Positions 11,177 to 21,451 of a stretch of 64,000 nt of DNA are shown here, piece by piece. A program made the translations under genes and the position numbers. This DNA comes from Yamagishiella unicocca. Taxonomy: Eukaryota; Chlorophyta; Chlorophyceae; Chlamydomonadales; Volvocaceae. The stretch covers positions 1,364,001-1,428,000 of the forward strand of contig BDSL01000013.1 in the NCBI GenBank assembly GCA_003116995.1. Reading direction: 5' to 3'. Under the pieces are notes generated by a model. It was not told the DNA's origin and ran no database searches. It worked only from the letters and a program-made list of their open reading frames with translations. How positions within the stretch are numbered: position 1 is the first letter of the stretch; each line of letters begins with the position of its first letter.

Positions 11177-13157
11177 GGGAGGTCGCTGAGCGGACAGGAT
11201 GAGGAGAGTGCGTTTGGCGTGTAATTGTTAGCCTTTGTGGCCTCATCGGCTAGGCGCTCAGTACTTCGCTTACTTCTTTCGTTGGCTGCAATCATTGCGT
11301 GGTCTTACAAGTGGTCGGTGAGGCGCCTGCACGGCACGCAGAGGGACGAGTCTGTGGGTTGGGAGGTGCCGGTAGCTGGCACGATGTCGGTGGCGGTGGT
11401 TGAGGTAGGAGTAGCCTGGTGTCGTATTACACACGGCGCGTGTACCACCACCATAGCGGTGGTACACACGTTGTTAGATTTGCTGGCTGTTTATTTGCCT
11501 GGCTAGTCTTGGCATGCGTCGTATTCGGCCATGCAATTTGTTTTTAGATGGCAGCAGCTCAGGCGGCGGGATGCCGCATCTCGATAGAGATAGGCGCTTC
11601 CGCGCTGCTGCCTTCGCTGCCAATGCGTTAACTCTTCCGATGTTCTTGTGGCCTTGAACGCTGCACCCAAAGTGCTCGTAACAGTTTCAAGACGCAGCTT
11701 TTGACTTGCTTTTCTTCTTTGGCTTGTGTGAGAGAAGCGGAGAGGCCATTCTTTGCTCGATTACTTAACTAAGGTGTGCGCTGTTACGTGTGAGCTTGCT
11801 CGACTAAGCTGTTCGTGCTGTGCAGGAGTTGGGTTTGCAGAGGACTTTCCATGTATGACTGCCCCAATTGTTTGTGAGTCATCATGCCAGGTGATGCGGT
11901 AGATTGTTGATGACGGCCGGAAATGCCGGGGTGAACGGTATTTTTAGGCGGCTTTCGGGCCTGCCAGTGCTGGCTGCTGTGGTGCGTAGCTCTTGATGAC
12001 TTCATCCCCCCCTCAACGACGTCTAGGTGCAGGTAGCTCGCTGACCGCGGGGACGCGTGTTTGTGCTGTTTGGTGAAGGTTCACCATATGTGCTTGCGAC
12101 TGGAAGTTTGCCAACGACAATACAGGCTTGCTTTGTCCCCTCCAAATTGTAACTTTGTCCGGCGCGGCGCGCAAGACGGTTCTGCGGCGGAAGTCTCGCT
12201 TCTGTGTTCGATGGATGCACAAGCATTTTCCGTCAAGTAGGCGGCTGCAAATGGCATGGGCGGTGCAAGCCAGGGCAGTGCGGCACTGGCTGCGGCGCAA
12301 CCCCCGCGGCCGGAACCCTCGACACACGTGTCAGGCATATTGCAAATGCACGATGGTTAACTCCTCGTAACCATGCTGGACAGGCGTGTGCTTGCCCCTT
12401 GGAGGGAGGTTCACACTTGTTGACAGGTCGCCGACCGGGTATCCCGACCGGGTATCCGAGAACGAGCCTGAACGGGATTCCGTGCGCCCATTGGGATCAT
12501 GCTATCCCTCCTCCCGTTTGGGCTTGCCTCGCTTGGAGGTGGCGCGTCGTGTTGCAGCTTGCGTGTTCAGCATGTCAGGTATGTCGGGTACGGCAGCTAC
12601 GCAGCTTTGTAGTGACCGAGGTGAGCTTGCATGTCGTGGCTGCGCAGAGGTTGTATGGAATTGTAAGACTTAATTGTTTATACGCGTGCCCATTGAGGTG
12701 CAACCAAGCTTGGCGAAAATCAGTTTCCTGCCGTGACGTTCGAAACGCCATCCATACTGGATTTAGCTTAGCACCGAAAACGATAAGTTGAGCCCGCCAA
12801 CTACGCTACAAGATAGTCTATCCTACCGTGCTGCGCTTGCGTTCTTGGCCACACATGTGTCAGGCCGTTTCCATGTCCTGGCAACGCCAAATGTGATGCG
12901 CAGAGAAAGAACCGTAAGCTGATCACGCGGAATATCTCCTGACACAAGTTGTGCAAGAGCGAGCATTATGGTGAGTCGTTGCACAAAACCGGCACTAGCG
13001 GCATGCGACCCCGGACTGTCACTCGCCGCCACGCTGCTATACGGCGATTTCGAATGCCTCTGTGTATAGATGCAATCTATCAGACAAATCTCGGTTTTCG
13101 GAGGGGAGGTCATCCGCATCGGTGCAAGTATACAAGGATGGAAGCCCATCCCTGGGA
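11177..13157. other. Intergenic, hypothetical gene to cPLA2-like gene
   Basis: Short open frames exist, including one at 12204-12791, but none shows domain motifs or convincing codon structure. Positions 12432-12460 contain a small GACCGGGTATCC duplication. The region presumably includes 3' UTR on the left and promoter on the right. Confidence 0.45.
11220..11224 (+). terminator. TGTAA poly(A) signal
   Basis: TGTAA, the usual chlorophyte polyadenylation signal, 44 bp after the stop of the hypothetical gene. Confidence 0.5.
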
Positions 13158-16100
13158 ATGGACTGGAGTGACCCGGCTTCACGTCGCCCAATGCAGGGCT
13201 GTGGAACCTCACGACCAGCTGGCGTGGCTCCCGCGCCACCTGCTGAGCAGAAGGATGAGCAGTCCGCTGCTGCAGCCAATGCAGCCGCGCAGCCCCCGCC
13301 CGAGCCCCAACAGCCGGCCAAGGAGGAGGAGCCGTTGTTTCGCATGCATCAGCTGAAGCAGCGGAAGCCGAAGGACGCCGCGCAGCAGGACGAGGCGCCA
13401 CCACCGCCGCTGAATGACGACGAGGAGGAGCTGCTGCTGCTGCTGCTGCGTAAGAAGCAGCAACAGCAGCAACGGGAGCACCAGCCGCAGCCAGGAGGGC
13501 AAGAACGCCAACAGGAGGCGCAGCCTGTGTCGGACGAACAGCAGCAGCAACAACAAGAACAGCAGCAGCAGCAGCAGCAGGGCGGGGAATCTGAGGGACA
13601 GAGTCGGCCGCCGCCGCCGCCGCCACCACCGCAGCCGCAGCAGCAAATTGAAGACCCAGAAGAGCTGCAGGAGCAGCTGGATGGTCAGCAGGTTCAGGAA
13701 CAGCTGCAGGAGCAACTGCAAGGGGAGTTAGCGGAGATGTCTCAGAAGCACGAGCAGCAGCTTGAGGGCCTGTCCCAGCAGCAGGAGCAGAAGCTGCAGT
13801 CGCAGCAGCAGCAGCTGCAGGCCCGGCTGGCTGGGCTCACCCCAGATCAGGTGCAGCTGCTGCAGCGCAAACTGCACGAGCGGCTGCAGCAGCAGCTCCA
13901 GGACCACCTGCAGCAGCAGAAGGAGCAGCAGGGGCTGGTGGAGCAGGAGTGGCGGGAGCAGGAGGCGGCGCAGGAGGAGCGGCAGCAGCAGCGGCAGCAG
14001 CGGAAGGAGCAGAGGGAGGCGCAGCGGGGCCAGCTGGAGCAGCAGTACGAACAGGAGCTACTGCAGCAGCTGCTGCTGCCGCGGAAGGGTAGCGACACGG
14101 GGGCGTCTCGGGGCAGCGTCAGCGCCGGCGCCGATGGTTCCGGAACGCTGCCGCCCACTAGGCCCGCCATACCCGTCAAGGCCTGGTCCGGCGACTCGGG
14201 TGACGGCAGCCTGCTGTTCCCTGAGCTGGATGACCTGGACTTCAAGGTGACGGGCATCACCAGGCGCGCCCCGCTGGCGCTGTGCTTCGGCGGGGGCGGC
14301 TTCCGGGCGGCGATGCTGGTGAGCTGAGCTGGGCTGGGCTGGGCAGCGTTGCGTTGCGTTGAATCGCGGGTCAGCGGGTCCGGGTCAGCGGGGCTGGCGC
14401 CATGGATCCAGGATTCCAGGTAGAGGCGTCAGCGCCGCCTATAGCACCGACAGCAGCAGCAGGTGGCGGCAAAATGCGGCCAGCCAGCGGACATTACCGA
14501 AGCCAGCCGCACTGCCTATCGCCGCGGGCCTGGGCCCTGCGCCCGTCTGCACGTTCACGTCACCAAGCATCCACAACGTACGCTCTCCGCCAACGTATGT
14601 GATTGGTGGGAGCGATCCCATAAGCCCCACGTAATTGTGTATGAATTTGGTTATCGTGCCAACAATGCAGCTGCGTGTGTGTCTCTTGTGTCGGTTCGTC
14701 TCTTGCCTTCTTCTGATACCACGGTGCCGCGCCACAGGGGCTGGGCTGGCTGCGCGCGCTGCACTTGCTGGGGCTGCTCCACAAGGCCCAGTACATGTGC
14801 TCCTGCTCGGGTGCGGAATGGGTGTGGACGGGCCGCGGAGGAGGCTTGCTTTCGCACCGTGCTGGTTTCGGAGCCGCCAGCTGGACGCAGCGGCGTATAC
14901 GAAAGCGCGCGTCGCCACGGGTCGCTGTCCCGGTTTCAATCCTCCTCCCTCCTTCCTTTGCCCCCTCCCTCCCTCCCTCCCTGCGTTCCTCCCTCCCCCG
15001 CGCTCCCCAACAGGCTCCTCCTGGCTGTCGGCCCTCTTCTTTCAGCAGCTGGAGCGGCTGGAGCAGTTCCTGGGCGCCCACCTGCCGCCGGAGGGCTGCA
15101 CGCTGGGGGCGCTGCGGGAGGTGCGTCTGGGCGGGAGACGGGGAGGCTGGGGGACGGGAGGGGGAGGGGGAGAGGGGGGACGGGTTAGGGTCACGTGCGG
15201 AGGTCGCGGGCGCGGATGGGCCGCGTGTTCGCGGTGCAGGGAGCGGCGCGTGTTCGCGGACCCAGGCGAGCCCGGGGCGCTCGAGGGAGGGCAGGAGGGA
15301 CGGGAGTGTGGCGGTCCATGCTCAAAGTATGTGTATTTGGGGTGCTGGTCTCAACACAATCCCCGCTGGTCATTACGTGATGCTGCTCCGCGGTATCAGC
15401 CTGGTTGTCTGCCCCGCAGGGCAGCTTGTTCAACTGGGCCCTATTTCAACATCTGCCCGCCAACTGCCGCCCTCCTCATGTCCCCAGGTGGGGGACAAGG
15501 GCGCCAGCCTAGCGCGGGCCATCTCGGATGCCGCGCCCCTCCTGGGCTGCCTCAGGAGCCTCTTCACGGGCTCGCTGGACGGCGAGGAAGGGGTGGACGC
15601 GGAGCGCATGGTGGGTGGGGTTCCTGGCTGCCTGCTCGGACGGGGACGCTTGCGACCGCTCCGAGCCACCAACATGCGTTCTGCCCCGGCCCCCGCCTCC
15701 CCCTTCCCGAGGAGTACTGCTGCTGCCAAAGCTCACCCGTGACGCGCTGATGCCGTGCTGGCATGCCTTGCCCGACGCGCGCTGCTGCTGCTGCTGCTGC
15801 TGTTGCCTGCCGCCAGGCCAGCACCTGGGCCAAGGCCGTGACGGCGGCCTTCCTGGAGCCATTCGGTCTGGGCGACTCGGAGGACAGCGCCGTGACCATC
15901 TCGGGAACAAAGGTGGGTGGCTGGGGGGGGGTTGAGTGACGGCGGTCATGGCACGATGGCTGTGGATGACCCCTGCAACCCTAAGACCGAGAAAACCGAC
16001 AACCCTAACCAACCACAACACAGCTATTAGAATGGACCTTGGGACATGGGAGCGAGCTATCACCGTCTCGTGAACCGAGGTTCTCGAGCTGCCATGCGCC

Positions 16101-19100
16101 CTGTAACCCACCCCAAGCCAGATGCCGCCACTCAGGCTCCACAGCTAGCATTCCGCCCTGACCATCGCCGGCGAAGGTATTCCCCCGGTGACCGTCTCTT
16201 CACCCCTGCGCCCCCGCCCTGCCCTCCACTTCCCTCCCCCCCTGACCTCCAGGGAGACGTGCACGAGTCCGTGAAGAAGCGCGCCACAGAGCTGGGCCTC
16301 ACCACCCACACCGCCAACCACCTGCTGCCCTTCCCGATCATATGCCAGGTGGGACCACTTCCATGGGGTTGCGGTGGCTGGAAAGAAAGCACTTGGGCAG
16401 GGAGCACGGCGTCCGGGGCACGGCCGCTGGATGCCTAGGTGGGCCTTATGTTGCCCTCGGCTGGCTCCCTCATTGCGTGACGCTCCCATTGATCAGTATT
16501 GCTGTTAGCGAGCCAAGCTTGTGGGCCAGCTGCAGCAGCAGCGCCGGCACCAATCCGCGCTCCTCCAAACCCCACCCCGCCCCGACGCAGTCCCTGCTGC
16601 TGCCGGACGACCCGACTCTGTACTACCCGTACGAATGGACGCCGCTGTACGGCGGCTGTCCCGTGCAGTACGCCTCCGCCATCCCGCAGCTGGGCGGCGG
16701 TTGGGTTGAGGCGCTAGGAGTGAACTCGGAGCTGGTGTCCAAGGTGGGCCCACCTGCCTGAGCTACTACCCCCCTACCCACCTGCCTCAGCCCCTACCCA
16801 CCTGCCACTCTTTACGTCCCCTACTCTTCACCGTGCCGACCCAAGGGTTTCCTCTCATACCCCGCCACCCTTACGCCGCTGCCAGCCGCCGACTGCTGCC
16901 GCGTCGGGCTGCGAGGTGCGGGTGCGACCCGCGGGTCCGTCGTCCCTGGGCAGGACCGTGGGCATCAGCTCCTCCGCAAACGGTCACAAGATGGCTCTGG
17001 ACCGAGCGCACCGGCGCCGCCTGCCGCCCCAAGAGCTTGGGTTCAACACCGCCGCCTACTTCGACCAGCAGGTGGGTGGGGGAAGTCGGGAAAGGGGAAA
17101 GGGCCATTACGAACTCGAGGAAACGTTTCGACGTTGGGCGGGTGGCTGCGAAGGCGGGACTGCGGAGGCGGGAAGCCAAGTCACCGGCTCGCAGCCAAAG
17201 CCGTACCCCGCTTCCATCGCGCCGTCTTTCTAAACGCCGCCGCCGCTCGTCCCTCTTGCTAATCGCCCCCTGTGGCTCTTTTTACCTCGTTCAATGCCGT
17301 TATCACTGCCATCCCCGCAGCAACCACCATCACCACCACCACCACCGCCACTACCACTCCTTCCCGGCCCTCCCGCCTCAGGCCTGGGACACGAATCGGG
17401 TGGCGTTCGCAGACGGCGGCGGCGGCGCCTACCAGGCCCTGTACCCGGCTCTGAGGCGGCGAGTGTCCAACATCATCTCCTTCTCGTCACCCAGGTGACC
17501 CCAGCAACCTCGCTGAGCCCATCCACTGCCCACATCCACCCAATCGCCGAGCCACACAACCACCCATCCACCCACCCACCCACCCAACCAACCAACCAAC
17601 CACCTAACAAACCAACCAACCAACCCGACTCCATTACTCGCCGCAGGGTGGCCATCGGGGACCGCGATGAGTTCAGCGAGGCCACGAAGGAGCTCCGAGC
17701 GGTGGGTTGTGTGTCGGCCGCTCTCTTCTTGTTCATCCTCGACTTACGTAAGCCACCGTGTGGCCTCGTCGTCAGGCAGGCACTTACACCCGCTACCAGC
17801 CCTCCCCTCCCCACCCCTCCGGCATGCGCCCACAAAATCGGTGTCCGACGACCATGCGCCTACTATCCTGTCCCTGTCGCGTAAACGGTTTTTATGCCAC
17901 CGCCCCACGGGTCTTCCTCGAACCCCCCTTTGCAGATGTTCGGGCGGTGGTCAGGCATCAGGGAGCCCGGCGGCCCCTCATCTGACGACTACAACAAGCA
18001 GCGGCAGGTGGGCGGGATGAGCGCGCTCCGGCGCCCACGCAGCCTTCCACACGCCGGTGTGCGGAGGATGAAGGGCTGCGCCTGCTGCTGGACCTGCGTG
18101 GCAGGGCGCTGGCCCCTCCCCGCCCAGCACCACCACCCACCACCCCGCATACACACTCCGCCGCGGCTCACGGACCGACCACGTGTTTGTGTGTGTGTAT
18201 AGGTTTACCGTTTAGCCACGGAACTCCACAGCAAACGAACCACGCGGACGGTGGTGCTGTGTAGGGAGTGGCGGAGGAGCGATAGTGGTTTACCTTGAGA
18301 ACATGCTGAATAGCTCCATGTGTGTGTGCGTGTGTGCTTTCATTTACCGCTTAGCGTGTGTGTTTTATACATGCGTGTGTGTGTGTGCGTGTGTTTTATA
18401 AATGCTGAGCTGAGCCACGTGTGTGTGTGTATGTGTGTGTGTCCTCTACAGGTGTTTCCAGGGGAGGCGTTCGATGAGCTACAGGACGCCCTGGCGGCCA
18501 AGGTGGCGGCGGGGGAGCCCGCACTGCACGTCGCCAAGTACGAGGTGAGCCGGCGGGCGCTGAGCTGGGCCGGGCCGGGAGGTGGTCATGCCGTCGAGAC
18601 TACCGTGCATGCTGGGCCTTGCTCGGGCTGCAGTACGACATCGTATTCATATACGCTCCCAACTCCACTCCATCGTCGTCCACCCGCCTCGCCCTCCCTC
18701 GCCATGCACAACGGCGGCGTCATTACTAGCACGCGCCGTTTGTTTCCTGCTGGCCTCGTCTCAAACCATCGCCTGTCCTGGTTTGGTTGCTGCGTGCTGC
18801 TGTTGCTTGAGGCTTCTGCTCCCCCGCCGCTGCCTCCGTTACCCTGCCGGGCGACCTGGTGTGGTGTGCTGTGGTGCGCTGTGCTGTGGTGCCCTGTCAG
18901 GTGTTGGCCAACCGGCACGTGGGGGTGCCAGGCGGCTGGAGCGTGAGGGTCATGTGGGTGGTTAGCCAGGTGCAGCAGCGCTGGGAGGAGGCGCTGCCCG
19001 CAGACACGCGGGACAGGCTGGAGCGAGACCGGAGGGGCGGCAGCAGGGGCGGCGGGGTGAGTGTGCCCGCCTGCGGCCAGCAGGCACCACAGGGGTGCCG

Positions 19101-19969
19101 ATCCCGGGCCGCTTGGCTGCCTGGCTGTGCTGTGAAGTCGCGGCTGGGAGTCTTGATTCACTTACAAGGGAGCTTACCTGGGCGACCTGACTTTGGGACG
19201 CACTGCACCCCACCGCTCGGCAGCTGCTAAGGCCAGTGCCGCACGATGGAACTGCCCAGGCTCGCAGTTAGCACCTCGCACCTGTCACTGATGCAAGCCA
19301 CCGCTCGGCAGCTGCTTAGGCCAGTGCCGCACGATGGAACTGCACAGGCTCGCAGTCAGCACCTCGCCTCGCCAACACCGGCCGCCCCCCCGTCCACCCG
19401 TGCGCGTAACCGCAGGCAGTGACGGACCCCGACCTGCTGTGCGACTTCCCCTTCCTGCCAACCTCCGCGACCACCAACACGTCGCCGGCTATGGTGCAGG
19501 TGCGTGCGTGCTTGCGGTGGGGCGGTGGGGTTACAGAAGGGTCCCGGGTCCGAACCCGGTGACCACCACGCGCGGTGGGGTGGGGGGTGGCGGGGAGGAG
19601 CAAAGAAGCCACTCGGGGAAAGGAAGACACGCAGCGCATCTGTGGTATCGTATGAGGGCCTGGCCGGCCGCCCCCTTCCTCCCAACGTGCGGGTTTTCCT
19701 CTCCTCTAAATCCCCACCGTTCCTTCCGTCTATTTCAGCATATGCCTACTTGATGGTTTTGTTCCATGCTTCCGGAGCGGAAAGAAGGGGTGCAGCAATA
19801 CCGTAACGATGCGCCCGGTTGTGTGCGTTTTGAGTTTTTGGCTGCTCTCCCCCCTGCTTTCGAACCGTAGCTGATGGCCAACCACGCGGCGTGGATGCTG
19901 CTCCAGAACCGCGAGCTGGTGGAGGCGATGGCAGGCGGGGGAGACGAGGACGAGGACGACGACTACTAG
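13158..19969 (+). CDS. cPLA2-type lipase with Gln-rich coiled-coil N-terminus
   Basis: Fifteen exons: 13158-14318, 14738-14810, 15014-15120, 15488-15610, 15817-15912, 16253-16348, 16591-16743, about 16916-17071, 17382-17494, 17647-17701, 17936-18007, 18452-18544, 18901-19056, 19416-19499, 19871-19969. They give about 878 residues. Residues 1-360 are Gln/Glu-rich coiled coil with poly-Pro. The catalytic part has an oxyanion Gly loop LCFGGGGFRAAMLGLGWLRA, a nucleophile elbow SGSSWLSALFF, and the Asp motif FADGGGGAY followed by RRRVSNIISFSSP. This matches the Ser/Asp dyad layout of cytosolic phospholipase A2/lysophospholipase enzymes. Later motifs HVGVPGGWSVRVMW and DFPFLPTSATTNTSP fit the end of that domain. 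It probably hydrolyses acyl esters of glycerolipids. No C2 domain was seen. The exon 8 acceptor lacks a polypyrimidine tract and is uncertain. Confidence 0.8.
18184..18443. repeat. TG-rich microsatellite in cPLA2-like intron 11
   Basis: Interrupted (TG)n runs between exons 11 and 12, ending just before the CTCTACAG acceptor. Confidence 0.8.
19211..19366. repeat. 88-bp tandem duplication in cPLA2-like intron 13
   Basis: The segment starting CACCGCTCGGCAGCTGCT at 19211 recurs at 19299 with a few substitutions, a spacing of 88 bp. Confidence 0.85.
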
Positions 19970-21451
19970 GGTTTAGGAAGCTCGGGAGTGCCGTAGCAGC
20001 TGTGTGCCCGCCCCTCTCGTGGAGCGCCGCACGTTGGTGGCGCTCTCATTTGCAAACGTTGTGGTGACAATGGCGTTGGTGGCAATGGTATGGGCGCTGA
20101 TGGCTATAGCTTGGACTCGACCAGGAGCTGCCAGGCGCTGGCAGGGAGTGAGCCAGCTCGGGGGCGAGGCAGAACGGGGCAATACCAGGATTGCTGCCAC
20201 TTAGCGCGGTGGCGCGAGCTGGCGGCTTGGGCACAACAGGAGTTCCGGGGGCTCCAGATCGGAGCCTGCGTGCACGCAAGCCGCTGTAATGTGCCGCCAG
20301 GCCCTAGCACGGCTCTCACTGGGGCAGCAGCCGCAGTAGGTACGACAGCTCTCCGCACCTCGCGGCATCCGCGACAGGGAGGTTCACGCGGGGTGCTGCC
20401 GTCGAGTGTTTCAGCAGCCCTTGCGCCTCAGCAGCCCTTGCGTGGGAGCCTGGTGTGTCATGCCCCAGCGCCGGCACGAACGATTCGCAGGCATTAGCAC
20501 TAGCCATGTGGCCCCCGTCCTGGAGGGGGACTGTCTCTCGCAGCACAGCATCCCTGGTCTCGCAAAGCTGGTGGCGGGTCAACGCCGGACGAGAGCGCAC
20601 GGATGGGAACCCTATAACCCTCACCCGTCAGCAGTGCGTCATGACACATAAAGAGCGCTGTGCACGATAAGTGAGCTGGTAGGGAAACAGGCACCTGGAT
20701 TGCCAGTTACGTGCCGTGTCGTGACAGCGTCGTAAATCCTGGTGGCTTGATCCGCGAACCCCCATTTCATGAAGAGACACCGTACTAATGGCTGGGCACG
20801 GGGCCGTGGGGAGCAACGACATGGTGTCTACAGATTTCGAGCAGACGGGTATGCAAGTAGATAGATACCGTAGCTATACAGCCTACAGCAAGGCTCGTAC
20901 AAATTACGAGTGCCCACTACTCCAACGCCATCTGGGAAGTGTACAATGCTGCGAGTGCACACCTGATGGTCAGTACCGAATGTTCATCGTGTGTGTGTGT
21001 GTGTGTGTTGGTGTGTGTGTGTGTGTGTGTGATTTTGAACCGCCGCGGCCGTGGTGCCCTAGAAGAAGAATCGCTATACGTTCGGCACGCAGAATTCGTC
21101 TGTTTGCTTGTCAACCGGGATGCAAGCATGTCCTTCCGTCCTGCCGCCAGGTGGCCATGCGCCGCTTGGTGTCGCGCCTTGCGCCCCATCAAACACACCC
21201 CATCCCTTCAATTCATACACGCGTGCGCGCGTCAACGCTGGCTGCCTAGGCCGAAGGCGCCAACAGACGCTGCAACCACACACAGAGCGCGACGCACAAC
21301 GGCCGAGGGCTGCTCCCGGCCCGCCCATCCAGTTTCTGACAAAGCGCCCTAGCACGGCCTGCAGCTCCGTGCCCTGACGTGTGACGGCCGCATTATGTAC
21401 CATGCGACTGCGGCACAGTCGCCGTTGGGAGCGGCCAGGGGGCCGCCGCAG
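19970..21451. other. Convergent intergenic region with (GT)n
   Basis: This lies between the 3' ends of the cPLA2-like gene (plus) and the SUVH gene (minus). It holds both 3' UTRs and a (GT)n microsatellite at about 20985-21030. No gene was recognised. Confidence 0.5.
20285..20289 (+). terminator. TGTAA poly(A) signal, cPLA2-like gene
   Basis: First TGTAA noticed after the stop codon; it implies a 3' UTR of about 320 bp. Confidence 0.35.

Noticed and set aside
12204..12791. 195-codon Cys-containing open frame
   Set aside because: Cysteines show no regular zinc-binding or disulfide spacing, and no homologous motif was recognised.
15975..16015. Telomere-like CCCTAA stretch
   Set aside because: Only one or two imperfect units inside an intron; not a telomere or interstitial array.
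19525..19565. tRNA-like T arm (GGGTCCGAACCC) in a cPLA2-like intron
   Set aside because: No acceptor stem, D arm or anticodon arm can be drawn around it.
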